The notes under the pieces are model-generated. The model was not told the DNA's origin. It saw only the letters and a list, made by a program, of their open reading frames with translations, and did not search any database. The position numbers and the translations under genes are program-made. Below are positions 25,589 to 34,830 of a stretch of 64,000 nucleotides of DNA, piece after piece. The number at the start of each line of letters is the position of its first letter. The first letter of the stretch is position 1. This stretch comes from Nakamurella aerolata (GTDB lineage Bacteria; Actinomycetota; Actinomycetes; Mycobacteriales; Nakamurellaceae). The stretch covers positions 1 through 64,000 of the forward strand of contig NZ_JABEND010000010.1 of the NCBI RefSeq assembly GCF_013002705.1, read 5' to 3'.

Positions 25589-26689
25589 GTGACCAACTCC
25601 CCGCTCCTGCCTGGCCTTGGCGATCTGGCGCTGCTGTCGTCGGCGCAGACCTGGTCCATCAGCCCGGAGAACTTCGACGGCAGCAAGGGTGGTGGTGCCA
25701 AGGCCACCGACGGCACCGGCGCGCAGTGCGCGCGTGATCTCGGACAGGGCTGGAAGGTCTCGCCCAGCGTTGAGATCGAACCGGGGGAGACCTTCGAGCT
25801 GGCCAACATCCCGGGCGCCGGCGTCATCACCCACATCTGGGCCACCACCCACCGCAACAACTGGCGGCGGTTGATCCTGCGCGCCTACTGGGACGGCGCC
25901 GATACCCCCGCCGTCGAGACGCCGTACGGCGACTTCTTCGGGTCGGGCTGGGGCGAGTTCGCGCAGCTCAGCTCGCAGATGGTGGCGGCAAACCCGAACG
26001 GCGGATTCAACTCGTACTGGCCCATGCCGTTCACCGACGGCGCCAGGTTGACGCTGGAGAACCGGTCCGCCGAGAAGGTTGTTGTGTACTACCAGATCAC
26101 CTACGAGACCGGCCGCGAGCTGACCGGCGCCGGCTACTTCCACGCACAGTTCCACCGCTCGAACCCGTTGCCCTACAAGCAGACCCACCCAATCATCGAC
26201 ACGGTGTCCGGACACGGGAAGTACGTTGGCACCTACCTCGCCTGGGGAGTGAACAACACCGGCTGGTGGGGCGAGGGTGAGATCAAGTTCTATCTCGACG
26301 GCGACACCGACTTTCCCACCATCGCCGGCACCGGTACCGAGGACTACATCGGCGGTGCATGGAACTTCGACGTGCCAGGGCGCGGTTACGTCGAGTTCTC
26401 CACGCCGTACCTCGGACTGCACCAGGTGATCCGCCCGGACGGGCTGTACTCCAGCCAGCAGCGGTTCGGCATGTACCGCTGGCATGTGGTCGATCCGATC
26501 AACTTCCAGCAGGATCTGCGGGTCGACATCCAGGCGCTCGGCTGGCAGACCGGGGGCCGCTACCGTCCGCTCACCGACGACATTTCTTCGGTCGGCTACT
26601 TCTATCTCGACGCGCCCAGCGCGAACCTGCCGGAGTTGCCCGAGCAGGATTTCCTCGAGGTGAGCGGGCACCCGGTCGATCCGCAGTAG
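25589..26689 (+). CDS. DUF2961 / GH172-type glycoside hydrolase
   Basis: A 366-residue DUF2961 protein. Family landmarks include the N-terminal GGGAKATDGTGAQCARDLGQGWKVSP strand region, VITHIWATT, the NGGFNSYWPMPF block and the GTGTEDYIGGAWNF motif whose Glu/Asp are catalytic candidates. Family knowledge: this domain is the GH172 family, which includes bifidobacterial difructose-dianhydride I synthase/hydrolase and exo-alpha-D-arabinofuranosidases acting on mycobacterial arabinan. No signal peptide is visible, so a cytoplasmic role on an imported oligosaccharide is likely. AAGGAG precedes GTG 25589. It is not in an obvious operon; the exact sugar is unknown. Confidence 0.85.
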   Translation: MTNSPLLPGLGDLALLSSAQTWSISPENFDGSKGGGAKATDGTGAQCARDLGQGWKVSPSVEIEPGETFELANIPGAGVITHIWATTHRNNWRRLILRAYWDGADTPAVETPYGDFFGSGWGEFAQLSSQMVAANPNGGFNSYWPMPFTDGARLTLENRSAEKVVVYYQITYETGRELTGAGYFHAQFHRSNPLPYKQTHPIIDTVSGHGKYVGTYLAWGVNNTGWWGEGEIKFYLDGDTDFPTIAGTGTEDYIGGAWNFDVPGRGYVEFSTPYLGLHQVIRPDGLYSSQQRFGMYRWHVVDPINFQQDLRVDIQALGWQTGGRYRPLTDDISSVGYFYLDAPSANLPELPEQDFLEVSGHPVDPQ

Positions 26690-26731
26690 CCGCCGCCGAC
26701 GGGGGAGCCGGTGACGGGGCAGCCGGTGGCG

Positions 26732-27664
26732 TCAGGCCGGCGCGGTGACGCTGGGGTCGGCGAGCACCTCGCGCACCCGGGCGCGGGACTCGTCGGCGAA
26801 TGCGGGCCAGCTGCGGTGGTAGTGCAGCACCCCGCTGAGACCGATGATCAGCGACCACCCGGCCGCCCTGAGCCAGACGTCGTCGGCCACCCGCAGCTCG
26901 TCGCGGTAGCCGGCGCGGGCGGCGGCCGACAGGTCCCAGACCGGCGCGTGCTCTGCGGTGCCGTCGCCGAGAGACAGTGCACCCCAATCGATCACGGCGG
27001 TCAGCTCGCCGCCGCGCACGAGCAGGTTGGCCGGCCGCAGGTCGCTGTGCAACCACAGCTGTGCCGACCCGTCGGAGCCGACAGCCGGCAGTGCGTCCGC
27101 GGCGGTCAGCACCGCGGCGGCGGCGTCCAGGTCGAGGGTGTCGGCCGCCGCCGGTAGCGCCCGGCAGTCGGTGACGACGCGTCTTGCCCATGCCGGCCGG
27201 TCACGGAACGGCTGGCTGCGGTAGAAGTCGAACCCGTCGCAGCGACGCGCGCCGGTGTGATCGGCCTGCCGCAACGCCAGGACGAACCGGGCCAGCGAGC
27301 GGCCGAACTCGGCCTGATCGGCTATCTCGGCCAGATCGGCGCTCTCGCCGGGAATCCACGAGTAGACGGCCCACGGATGCGGATAGCCGGCGTTCGGCTC
27401 GCCAACGGCTACCGGCGCCGGGACCTGCAGCGGGAGCGCTGGTGCCAGCCGCGGCAACCAGGTGACCTCCTTGTGCAGTGCTTTCGCGGTGACCGGCGTC
27501 CGGGGCAGCCGCAGCAGCAAGTCGTCGCCGAGCCGGTACATGACGTTGTCGGTGCCGGCGCCCGCGGGGCCCAGCTCAAGGCCTGCCCACTGCGGAAACT
27601 GTTGCGCCACAAGTGTCTTCGCCAGTTGCGGGTCGATCGGCGTCTCGTCGGGGTGCAGGGTCAC
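26732..27664 (-). CDS. Aminoglycoside-phosphotransferase-like kinase
   Basis: A 310-residue APH/choline-kinase fold protein. The catalytic loop is LHSDLRPANLL (HxDxxxxN, with Ser where many have Gly), and the metal-binding aspartate is in VIDWGALSLGD. The N-lobe carries DNVMYRLGDDLLLRLPR and KEVTWLPRLAPALP. Family knowledge: members phosphorylate small-molecule hydroxyls, and in actinobacteria they may act on antibiotics, sugars or metabolites; resistance cannot be inferred from sequence. GTG 27664 begins VTLHPDETPID, a typical start for this subgroup. It is divergent from the GNAT gene with about 60 bases between the starts. Confidence 0.88.
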   Translation of the reverse strand: MTLHPDETPIDPQLAKTLVAQQFPQWAGLELGPAGAGTDNVMYRLGDDLLLRLPRTPVTAKALHKEVTWLPRLAPALPLQVPAPVAVGEPNAGYPHPWAVYSWIPGESADLAEIADQAEFGRSLARFVLALRQADHTGARRCDGFDFYRSQPFRDRPAWARRVVTDCRALPAAADTLDLDAAAAVLTAADALPAVGSDGSAQLWLHSDLRPANLLVRGGELTAVIDWGALSLGDGTAEHAPVWDLSAAARAGYRDELRVADDVWLRAAGWSLIIGLSGVLHYHRSWPAFADESRARVREVLADPSVTAPA

Positions 27665-27723
27665 CCGTCGAGGCTAGAGCGGGCCGGCCGGGTGCCGGCA
27701 ACTGAGTTTCGGCTGACTAGGCT

Positions 27724-28341
27724 GTGCTGGTGAGCGGGGAACAACCACCACGCGGATCGTTCGGCGACCGTGGTGTCGGTGCTGCTGAGCCAGGCGAGGC
27801 GACGACCAGCACCGAACGGCTGTGGCTCTGCCGCCCTGAGCCCGGCGATCTCGCCGACCTGCATGCGATCTGCAGCGACCCGCGGGTGTGGGAGCACTTC
27901 CCGAGCCGGCGGCACACCGACCTGCAACAGACGGAGTCGATGCTGCACCGTTGGCAGGACGGCTGGGCGGCTGATGATCTCGGCGTCTGGACGGTCCGAC
28001 AACGGCACTCCGACGCCATCATCGGATATGGGGGCTGCTCGGTCCGGCAGCACGCCTTCTGGAACCTCGGGTACCGATTCGCGTTCTCCGCGCAGGGCAA
28101 CGGCTTTGCCACCGAAGTGGCCAAGGCCGGCGTGGACGCGGCTCGGGCCGTCCGCCCGGAGCTGCCCGTCGTCGCCTACCTGTTGCAGCACAACGCGGCC
28201 TCAGCCAGGGTCGCCGAGAAGGTGGGCCTGCGCTTGGTGCACCAAGGTCCGGACGAGGGCAACCCCGACCCGACCGCGATCCGCTGCATCTATGCCGACC
28301 GCGAACTCACCGAACGCGAGCGCGCCGCCGCACTGCGCTGA
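27724..28341 (+). CDS. GNAT N-acetyltransferase (RimJ/RimL-like)
   Basis: A 205-residue GNAT protein. After a 30-residue tail it has TERLWLCRPEPGDLADLHAICSDPRVWEHFPS, the classic RimJ/RimL-type opening. Other landmarks are the beta4-motif A region NLGYRFAFSAQGNGFATEVAKAGVDAARA and the end VVAYLLQHNAASARVAEKVGLRLVHQG. Such enzymes acetylate protein N termini or small amines with acetyl-CoA. GTG codons at 27724 and 27730 are both possible starts; the upstream region is short. It is convergent with prfB. Confidence 0.88.
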   Translation: MLVSGEQPPRGSFGDRGVGAAEPGEATTSTERLWLCRPEPGDLADLHAICSDPRVWEHFPSRRHTDLQQTESMLHRWQDGWAADDLGVWTVRQRHSDAIIGYGGCSVRQHAFWNLGYRFAFSAQGNGFATEVAKAGVDAARAVRPELPVVAYLLQHNAASARVAEKVGLRLVHQGPDEGNPDPTAIRCIYADRELTERERAAALR

Positions 28342-28387
28342 GTCGACCAGGGCTGAAACCGACCAGCGCCGGCGAGCGCGACCGGCG

Positions 28388-29515
28388 TCAGGCGGTGGTG
28401 CTGGAGCTTTCGGCGCCGTCAGCGGAGCGGCGCCAACGAATGCCGGCCTCGATGAAGCCGTCGATGTCGCCGTCGAACACCTGGGTGGGGTTGCTGACCT
28501 CGAAGTTGGTCCGCAGATCCTTCACCATTTGGTAGGGATGCAGCACGTAGCTGCGCATCTGGTTGCCCCACGAGTTGCCGGCATCCTTCAGCGCGTCCAT
28601 GGCCGCCTGCTCCTCCTGCCGACGCCGCTCCAGCAGCTTGGCCTGCAGCACCGTCATCGCCGACGCCTTGTTCTGGATCTGGCTGCGCTCGTTCTGGCAG
28701 CTCACCACGATGCCGGTGGGCAGGTGGGTGATACGGACCGCGGAGTCGGTGGTGTTCACGCCCTGACCGCCGGGCCCGGACGAGCGGTACACGTCCACCC
28801 GGAGGTCCTTGTCCTCGATGTCGACGTGGTCGCTGGTCTCCACCACCGGCGCCACCTCGACGCCGGCGAACGAGGTCTGCCGGCGACCCTGGTTGTCGAA
28901 CGGCGAGATGCGGACCAGTCGATGGGTGCCCTGTTCCACCGACAGCGTCCCGTAGGCATACGGCGCCTTCACCTGGAAGGTGGTCGACTTGATGCCGGCC
29001 TCCTCCGCGTACGAGGTCTCGTACACCTCGGTGGCGTAGCTGTGCCGCTCGGCCCAGCGCAGATACATCCGCTGCAGCATCTCGGCGAAGTCGGCCGCGT
29101 CCACCCCGCCGGCCTCGGAGCGGATGGTCACCAGCGCCTCGCGCGGGTCGTATTCACCGCTCAGCAGGGTGCGGACCTCCATGGACTCGACGGCGGTCTC
29201 GACCGAGCTGAGCTCGGCCTCGGCTTCGGCGGCCAGCGCCGCGTCACCGCCGTCCTCGGTGGCCAACTCGAACAGCACCTCGAGGTCGTCGATGCGCTGC
29301 CGAAGATCCTGCACCCGCTTGAGTTCCGCCTGAGCGTGCGACAGCGCCGACGTGACCCGCTGGGCCTGCTCCTGGTCGTTCCACAGGTCGGGCGCGCTGG
29401 CTTGTTCGGAAAGGGTGGCGATCTGCTTCTGCAGGCCAGCAACGTCGGTCACCGCTTCGATGGACGACATGGTTGCGGAGAGCTCAGCGATCTTGGCGGC
29501 AACGTCCGGATTCAC
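28388..29515 (-). CDS. prfB: Peptide chain release factor 2
   Basis: A 375-residue class I release factor. The GGQ peptidyl-hydrolysis motif is in [17 protein letters not shown]. The stop-codon-recognition tripeptide SPF in [15 protein letters not shown] marks it as RF2 (UGA/UAA), not RF1. The N-terminal coiled-coil domain and the C-terminal [15 protein letters not shown] are typical. The frame is continuous, so the programmed +1 frameshift that regulates RF2 in E. coli is absent here. GTG 29515 ([12 protein letters not shown]) matches the actinobacterial start; TAGCCT lies about 7 bases upstream, so translation may be leaderless. Confidence 0.96.
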   Translation of the reverse strand: MNPDVAAKIAELSATMSSIEAVTDVAGLQKQIATLSEQASAPDLWNDQEQAQRVTSALSHAQAELKRVQDLRQRIDDLEVLFELATEDGGDAALAAEAEAELSSVETAVESMEVRTLLSGEYDPREALVTIRSEAGGVDAADFAEMLQRMYLRWAERHSYATEVYETSYAEEAGIKSTTFQVKAPYAYGTLSVEQGTHRLVRISPFDNQGRRQTSFAGVEVAPVVETSDHVDIEDKDLRVDVYRSSGPGGQGVNTTDSAVRITHLPTGIVVSCQNERSQIQNKASAMTVLQAKLLERRRQEEQAAMDALKDAGNSWGNQMRSYVLHPYQMVKDLRTNFEVSNPTQVFDGDIDGFIEAGIRWRRSADGAESSSTTA

Positions 29516-29621
29516 AACAGGCCAGGCTACCCGCCGCCGCGGGTCGTTCCGGTCGGCGCAGGCCGGGCCAGCGGCGGCCCCACCAGCGCTGGCCAGTCCG
29601 CCGCTGTGATAGACCCCGGTC

Positions 29622-30701
29622 ATGGCGAATCCTTCCGAACCTCGTTCCGGCGACCAGCGTTCATCCGGGCCGGCGGCCACAGCGGGCGGCGTTGTTGTGG
29701 TCGGGAGCCTGAACGAGGACCTGCGACTGCCGACCCCTGCGGTGCCGCGTGCCGGCGAGACGGTGCTCGGCGGGCCACACAGCTGGGGGATCGGCGGGAA
29801 GGGCAACAACCAGGCGGTCGCGGCGGCCCGATTCGACGCCGCCGTCACCATGCTGGGCCGGGTCGGCAACGACGCCGGTGGCCGCCGGATCCGTCAGGTG
29901 CTGGACGGCGAAGGGGTCGACACCCAGCACCTGCTGGACGGCGAGCAGCCGACCGGGCTGGCATTGATCATCCTGGAGCCGTCCGGCGAGAACCGGATCA
30001 TCGTGAGCCCAGGGGCGAACGGAGAGCTCGTTCCGGCGCAGCTGGAGCAGGCGTCGTCGGTGCTGGCCGATGCTGCCGTGGTGCTGGCGCAGCTGGAGAT
30101 CGATCCGGAGATGGTACTGGCGGCGTTCCGAGCCACGACCGGGACGACCGTGCTGAACGCCGCGCCGGCGCGGCAGGTGAGCGCCGAACTTCTCGCGGCG
30201 ACCTCGGTGCTGGTGGTGAACGAGGGGGAGCTGGCCGCGCTGGCCGGACGGCCGGATGCGTCGGCGGTAGCGGACGTCGACGCTGTGGTTGCCGCCGCGG
30301 CCGGCGTGTCCGGTCCCGATCACATCGTGGTGACGCGTGGCGCGGCCGGGGCCGTCGTCATCGATAGGACCGAAAGCCACCGGACCCGCCCGGACCAGCT
30401 GGACCCGGACCAGCCGGACCCTGACCAGCCGGACCCTGACCAGCCCGGTGTTGGCCGGCCCGATCCCGAACGAACCGATGTGCGGCCGCTGGTGATCCCG
30501 GCTCCTGCCGTCACGGTGGTCGACACCACCGGCGCCGGCGACTGCTTCTGCGGGGTGCTGGCGGCCGCGCTGTCAGCCGGCGCGGGGATGGCCGATGCCG
30601 CCGGGTTGGCCGTCCGGGCGGCATCGATCGCGGCGACCCGGTCGGGTGCGGCCGAAGCGATGCCCTACCGCCGTGAGGTGCCGGCGTCGTCGGCCGGATA
30701 G
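29622..30701 (+). CDS. rbsK: Ribokinase-type PfkB sugar kinase
   Basis: A 359-residue PfkB kinase. It has [11 protein letters not shown] at the start, the sugar-binding [14 protein letters not shown], and the C-terminal anion hole and catalytic base in [17 protein letters not shown]. Together with [11 protein letters not shown] these fit ribokinase (ribose to ribose 5-phosphate) better than fructokinase. Between VIDRTESHR and [12 protein letters not shown] there is an insertion of about 35 residues with DPDQP repeats, encoded by a 15-bp tandem repeat, in the loop just before the catalytic motif. No transporter or ribose regulator lies next to it. Divergent from prfB. Confidence 0.85.
   Translation: MANPSEPRSGDQRSSGPAATAGGVVVVGSLNEDLRLPTPAVPRAGETVLGGPHSWGIGGKGNNQAVAAARFDAAVTMLGRVGNDAGGRRIRQVLDGEGVDTQHLLDGEQPTGLALIILEPSGENRIIVSPGANGELVPAQLEQASSVLADAAVVLAQLEIDPEMVLAAFRATTGTTVLNAAPARQVSAELLAATSVLVVNEGELAALAGRPDASAVADVDAVVAAAAGVSGPDHIVVTRGAAGAVVIDRTESHRTRPDQLDPDQPDPDQPDPDQPGVGRPDPERTDVRPLVIPAPAVTVVDTTGAGDCFCGVLAAALSAGAGMADAAGLAVRAASIAATRSGAAEAMPYRREVPASSAG
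30393..30449 (+). repeat. 15-bp in-frame tandem repeat in the ribokinase gene
   Basis: Nearly four units of GACCAGCCGGACCCT start at 30393, 30408, 30423 and 30438 and encode DQPDP repeats. Copies two and three are identical. Confidence 0.9.
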
Positions 30702-31326
30702 CAGAGAAGGGCTCGGAGCGTCGATACAAGGCCGGATACTCAACCTCACCAGCGACCGCCGACCCTATAGGGGGAGAGTGGACGTCACTATTAGTAACGA
30801 CGCCGGGGAATGGTATCAATCCGACATTCCTTATCGTACCCGGACCGGTGCGGTGCCGGCCGCCCGGTCTTTGAGGTAGCAAAATCGTTGCGGCCCAGGC
30901 ATTCAGCGCCCCACTACGCCGCGGATGAGGCGACCGGTGCGGTCGTGGCGTCGTCGGGGCCGGTCTGGTCCGCCGGGGGGCTGGGCAGCAACGAAAGGGT
31001 GAGATCATCCCGAGCCTCTTGTCCGGCGACTACGCAAAGATAGGGTGGGGTCCATCGAATCCGTTGATGTTTCGGCGCCGGGAGTGGCGCTGGGTGGCGG
31101 TGGAGAAACGTGCTGAATGGTGGGCGCGCCGCGTTGTCGGCGGGGTCCTGTTGAGTAGGAAGGCGGGACGGGCGCGGTGCACCGTTCCCCGGTGGGCGTC
31201 GGGGGTCGCGCACCGGGTCAGCCGAGGGGACTGAATCACCTGCTGTTGCTGTCGGCAGCGCGGGTGTCCGAGAACCACAAGTTCCGACAAACACAGGTTC
31301 TGAGAAACACAGGTATTGAGGGGGCA
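30702..31326. other. Long intergenic region before the GNAT/tail-collar pair
   Basis: About 625 bases without a convincing gene. The first 200 bases are AT-richer than the neighbours (CACTATTAGTAACGACG, GGAATGGTATCAATCCGACATTCC) and include the small inverted repeat GGAATG/CATTCC. A short frame from GTG 30778 (VDVTISNDAGEWYQ...) exists but its ribosome site touches the start, so I do not call it. The region ends in three 16-bp direct repeats. Confidence 0.5.
31273..31320. repeat. Three 16-bp direct repeats (operator or iteron-like)
   Basis: Units 31273-31288, 31289-31304 and 31305-31320 share AAACACAGGTTCTGAG. Units two and three differ at two positions and the first at four. They end directly at the purine-rich ribosome site of the small ORF at 31327, so a protein bound here could block transcription or translation start. 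Confidence 0.75.
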
Positions 31327-31449
31327 ATGTCGAGTGTTCCTTGTGCAAGGGTGCGCGCCGGCTATGGGCGCGCGGGTACGGCCGTCGAGAGTTGTTCCGG
31401 CGCAGCGAGTACGGGGCGTTCGGGCTGTGAGGAGGTTCGCTGTTGGTAG
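31327..31449 (+). CDS. Possible 40-residue leader ORF
   Basis: ATG 31327 follows GAGGGGG and encodes MSSVPCARVRAGYGRAGTAV... ending in CW before a TAG at 31447-31449. That stop overlaps the TTG start of the next gene, so the two would be translationally coupled. The product has no recognisable domain and is Arg/Ser/Gly/Cys-rich. It may be a regulatory leader peptide or chance. Confidence 0.35.
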   Translation: MSSVPCARVRAGYGRAGTAVESCSGAASTGRSGCEEVRCW

Positions 31450-32285
31450 CCGATTTTGACGGAACGGGTCGTCCTGACACCGCACCGCAACCGCTCCCCG
31501 AGCCGAGAACGGCCGCGTTACGGGCCGAAAGGCTTGGCGCACACCGCATCGGCGGGCATCTGAGCGTTGTTCCCGACCCGGACGTGCCGCCCGGTGCCGA
31601 CTTGGCGTCAGCTGTTCCGGCCCAGCGAGATCCGGTCCAACGAGGTCCGGTCCAACGAGGTCCGGCCCAGCGAGATCCGGCACCGGGCTCGGTGCGGCTG
31701 TGGCCAGGGCGCCGACGGATGTTCGGCGCTGCCGCTCGCGACACCGTCGGCGGCGTGGACGCCTTCGCAGCAGATGCGCTGCCGTGGTTGGCGGACGACG
31801 CGCGCCCTGCCGCCCTGTGGCGCCGCCCGGTGACCCGTTACGACGCCGATCTGCTGACCGCGCTGTTCACCGATTGGCGTTCTCAAGACTTTGCGGCACT
31901 TCCGATCTCGCTCGGTTCAGCGCTGATCGACATGCAGTTTCAGGCGCATCAGCACGACCGGCTGGAGCGCTGGCCGGACGCCGCCGACGAGATCATCGAG
32001 GTGTACGGGGTACCGGCCGGCCGGGTCACCACCGTGGTACGGGAACGGACGCTGCGCATCATCGATCTGATGCTGTTCAACGGGTTTCGCGCTCAGGGCG
32101 TCGGCCGGGAAACGGTGCAGGTGCTCTTCGAGCAGGCCGAACGCGCCGGACTCCGGCTGGTGGCCACGGTCCCGGCCAATGTCCTTGAGGTGGAATCGCA
32201 GTGGGTTCGCTGGGTCACCAACCGCAGTCCGGTCGGTGATCTCGACGTCGAGATCGAGCTGCGGCTCGAGCCGCTGGAGCGCTGA
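31443..32285 (+). CDS. GNAT acetyltransferase associated with a tail-collar protein
   Basis: A 280-residue protein starting at TTG 31443, 7 bases after GAGGAGG. Residues 1-125 are poorly conserved and contain QRDPVQRGP repeats. Residues about 130-260 form a GNAT-like domain: YDADLLTALFTDWRSQDFAAL, DMQFQAHQHDRLERWPDAADEII, then LRIIDLMLFNGFRAQGVGRETVQVLFEQAERAGLRL. RAQGVG fits the acetyl-CoA loop. I recall very similar GNAT proteins next to MdpB-like phage-tail-collar genes in proteobacteria, which is also the arrangement here (stop/start overlap TGATG). Substrate unknown; modification of the collar protein is a guess. Confidence 0.65.
   Translation: MVADFDGTGRPDTAPQPLPEPRTAALRAERLGAHRIGGHLSVVPDPDVPPGADLASAVPAQRDPVQRGPVQRGPAQRDPAPGSVRLWPGRRRMFGAAARDTVGGVDAFAADALPWLADDARPAALWRRPVTRYDADLLTALFTDWRSQDFAALPISLGSALIDMQFQAHQHDRLERWPDAADEIIEVYGVPAGRVTTVVRERTLRIIDLMLFNGFRAQGVGRETVQVLFEQAERAGLRLVATVPANVLEVESQWVRWVTNRSPVGDLDVEIELRLEPLER
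31622..31681 (+). repeat. 15-bp in-frame tandem repeat, four copies
   Basis: Four units (31622, 31637, 31652, 31667) of CCAACGAGGTCCGGT or CCAGCGAGATCCGGC encode QRGPV/QRDPA in the N-terminal part of the GNAT-type gene. Confidence 0.9.
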
Positions 32286-32653
32286 TGGCTGAGCCGTATC
32301 TCGGTGAGATTCGACCGTTCCGCGGCGCCGAACCGCCGCCTGGCTGGACGTGGTGTGACGGGCAGCGACTTCCGATCGCCGAGTACCCGGAGCTCTACCT
32401 CGTTCTCGGGCAACGCTTCGGCGGTGAGGGCGACCACACGTTCGCGGTGCCGGCACTGCGCGGATCGGTTGCACCAGGCGGCATCTCCGATCGCGCCGCC
32501 AAGCAGCTCAGATGTCGGCAAGGGATCACGCCGGCCGCCGTCTCGCCGGCGGCTGTCGCGCCGGCCACTCAGCTACCGACGTCCCCGCCGGTGGACGGAA
32601 CTCAGCTCAGGTTCATCATCGCGGTGGGAATTGGCCAGCTCCCGAACGGGTGA
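32285..32653 (+). CDS. Phage-tail-collar / MdpB-like protein, short form
   Basis: A 122-residue protein whose first 65 residues are a tail-collar domain: YLGEIRPFRGAEPPPGWTWCDGQRLPIAEYPELYLVLGQRFGGEGDHTFAVPALRG. This is the microcystin-dependent-protein (MdpB) pattern. The usual variable middle is missing, but the end TQLRFIIAVGIGQLP matches the conserved family C terminus, so this is a shortened copy. Family knowledge: these proteins resemble the tip domain of phage tail fibres and occur in bacteria outside prophages; function is unclear. Translation is coupled to the GNAT gene. No other phage gene lies nearby. Confidence 0.8.
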   Translation: MAEPYLGEIRPFRGAEPPPGWTWCDGQRLPIAEYPELYLVLGQRFGGEGDHTFAVPALRGSVAPGGISDRAAKQLRCRQGITPAAVSPAAVAPATQLPTSPPVDGTQLRFIIAVGIGQLPNG

Positions 32654-32869
32654 CATCGTGGCGCTGTCGGCTCGGCATGTCCGTCGCCGATGGCGCAAAC
32701 GGGTGGGCCCGGCACCCGAAGGGGGCTGGATCGGAGAGTTGTCCACAGGCAGAGGTATGGGGGTTGGTCCGCGCCGTTTGTCCGGGTAGTTTGCCGTCAA
32801 CGAGACTGGTCACGGGCAGTTTCGCGGCGTTGCTACCCATCCCCGTGGCTCGTGGTGGAAGGGGACACC

Positions 32870-33724
32870 GTGGGTGCAGTGGTCGGTCTGCTCGCCGGTT
32901 TCGGGCTGTTGTTGATCTGGCACGGCCTGACGGCACGGCCGCGCACGCGTGCGCGCGTCCCGTTCGGTCGCAAGACCAGCCAACAACTCGCCGAGGCCGG
33001 CCTGACGGGCATTTCGCCGGTTCAGCTCATCGCGGTGCAGGTACTGCTCGCGCTGGTGGTTGCCACCGCATCGGTGGTGTTCACCCGCTCCGTCTCGGTG
33101 TCGGTGATCTTCGCGGTCTTCGGCGCGGTGTTGCCGCGGGTGGTGGTTGCCCGGTTGCGCCGTAAGCGCCAGGCCGACCTCCGCGAGCTGTGGCCGGAGG
33201 TGGTGGACAACCTCACCTCGGGGGTGCGGGCCGGGCTGTCGCTGCCGGAAGCGTTGTCCGCCATCGGAAGTCGCGGCCCGGTGGCGCTGCGCGCGCCGTT
33301 CGCGCGGTTCGGTGCCGACTACCGGGTGACCGGCAGGTTCAACGAGTCGTTGGACGCGCTCAAGGCCGCGCTGGCCGACCCGGTGGGCGACCGGATCTGC
33401 GAATCGCTCAGGGTGGCGAGGGAGGTCGGCGGCACCGATCTTGGCCGGTTGCTGACCACGCTGTCGGCATTTCTGCGCGACGAGGCCCGCACCAGAGCTG
33501 AGTTGCTGGCCAGACAAAGTTGGTCGATCAACGCTGCAAGGATGGCTATCTGTGCTCCCTGGCTGGTGCTGATTCTCCTTGCCACCCAACAGGAAACGTT
33601 GTCAGCGTACGACACTCCGACCGGCACGTTGATTCTGCTGGTCGGGGCTGTGCTTACTTTTGCGGCCTATCGATTGATGCTCCACATCGGGCGGCTGCCG
33701 GAAGATCGCCGGGTGTTGCGATGA
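32870..33724 (+). CDS. tadB: TadB-like type II/IV secretion F-domain protein
   Basis: A 284-residue inner-membrane platform protein of Flp/Tad pili. An N-terminal helix (GAVVGLLAGFGLLLIWHGL), two central helices (about 55-95), a T2SSF domain with LWPEVVDNLTSGVRAGLSLPEAL and LRVAREVGGTDLGRLLTTLSAFLRDE, and two C-terminal helices are visible. GTG 32870 follows GAAGGGG. The ATPase (tadA/cpaF) and tadZ-type gene that normally precede tadB in actinobacteria are not present; the GNAT/tail-collar pair and 216 empty bases lie there instead. It overlaps tadC by four bases. Confidence 0.88.
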   Translation: MGAVVGLLAGFGLLLIWHGLTARPRTRARVPFGRKTSQQLAEAGLTGISPVQLIAVQVLLALVVATASVVFTRSVSVSVIFAVFGAVLPRVVVARLRRKRQADLRELWPEVVDNLTSGVRAGLSLPEALSAIGSRGPVALRAPFARFGADYRVTGRFNESLDALKAALADPVGDRICESLRVAREVGGTDLGRLLTTLSAFLRDEARTRAELLARQSWSINAARMAICAPWLVLILLATQQETLSAYDTPTGTLILLVGAVLTFAAYRLMLHIGRLPEDRRVLR

Positions 33725-34659
33725 CGACCCAGGCGCTGATCGGCGGGCTGCTCGGGGCGCTGGCCGCTGCCGGACTGTGGCTTGCCCTCGTCTTCTCCCC
33801 GCCGCTGCGCCGGCGCAGGTTGGCGGACCGGGTGGCGCCGTACCTGGGCGGCGCCGACGTGCCCTCGCGGCTGCTGGCCGGTTCGGAGAAGCCCAGCGGC
33901 ACCGTGGTCGGCCGGCTGACGGCGCCGCTGCTGCGGGACGCGGTGTCGTTCGTCGACCGGGTGGTCGGTGGCCAGGCGTCGGTCCGTCGGCGGTTGGGTG
34001 CGTTGGATTCGCCGATGACGGTCGACCAGTTCCGCACCGAACAAGTGTTGTGGGGCACCGCCGGTGCCGGCATCGGTGTGCTGCTCGGCCTGGTCGCGGT
34101 GCTCGGCGGGCAGAGCAATCCGTTGATCATCGCGGTGCTGGTGGTGGTCTGCGCGATCGGCGGCGTGCTGGCCAGAGACTGGTGGCTGACCCAGGCGGTG
34201 AGCAAGCGGGACGCCCAGATCCTCGTCGAGTTCCCGGTGGTGGCCGAGATGCTTGCGCTCGCCGTGACGGCGGGCGAAGGGCCGCTCGGCGCGATCGACA
34301 GGGTGAGCCGGCTGGCCCAAGGCCAACTCGCCGGCCAACTGCAGTCACTGGTGGCCGAAACTCGTTCCGGCACACCGATGATGACGGCGATCTCGGCCCT
34401 GCGCGACCGGACGCACCTCGAGGCCCTTGCCCGGTTTCTTGACGGGATGATCGTTGCGGTGGAGCGCGGCACACCGCTGGCCGACGTGTTGCGCGCCCAG
34501 GCCGCCGACGTCAGAGCGCTTGGTAAACGCCAACTTTTGGAGTCCGGCGGCAAGAAGGAGATCGCCATGATGATACCGGTGGTCTTCATCGTGCTTCCGG
34601 TGACCATTTTGTTCGCTATGTATCCGGGCCTGGTCGCCATTACGGCGGTGGCCACGTGA
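33721..34659 (+). CDS. tadC: TadC-like type II/IV secretion F-domain protein
   Basis: A 312-residue partner of TadB with the same fold: an N-terminal helix (ALIGGLLGALAAAGLWLALVF), two middle helices (VLLGLVAVLGG, LIIAVLVVVCAIGGVLA), the T2SSF part EFPVVAEMLALAVTAGEGPLGAI and FLDGMIVAVERGTPLADVLRAQAADV, and a C-terminal helix (MMIPVVFIVLPVTILFAMYPGL). ATG 33721 overlaps the tadB stop as ATGA. TadB and TadC together form the membrane platform that the secretion ATPase would act on. Confidence 0.88.
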   Translation: MTTQALIGGLLGALAAAGLWLALVFSPPLRRRRLADRVAPYLGGADVPSRLLAGSEKPSGTVVGRLTAPLLRDAVSFVDRVVGGQASVRRRLGALDSPMTVDQFRTEQVLWGTAGAGIGVLLGLVAVLGGQSNPLIIAVLVVVCAIGGVLARDWWLTQAVSKRDAQILVEFPVVAEMLALAVTAGEGPLGAIDRVSRLAQGQLAGQLQSLVAETRSGTPMMTAISALRDRTHLEALARFLDGMIVAVERGTPLADVLRAQAADVRALGKRQLLESGGKKEIAMMIPVVFIVLPVTILFAMYPGLVAITAVAT

Positions 34660-34830
34660 AAGGCAACTACCTGACATCGGCGCCGCCGGCCAGGCGGCCA
34701 CCGTCACGACGGAGCCGGTCGCCCGATCATTCTCCGCCGGCCGTCGGGGGCCAAAGCCTGCCGACGGCGCGCTCAGCCGGTGGGGAGTCCGGCCGAAACT
34801 CTCGCTACCCCAACGATTGTGGAGGGAACA

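Noticed and set aside
28388-29515. A programmed +1 frameshift in prfB
   Set aside because: The RF2 frame is continuous from GTG 29515 to its stop, with no CTTTGA-type site in the N-terminal part.
30778-30879. Short frame VDVTISNDAGEWYQSD... as a possible gene
   Set aside because: The purine-rich stretch touches the GTG with almost no spacing and the product matches nothing; the AT-rich context is more likely regulatory.
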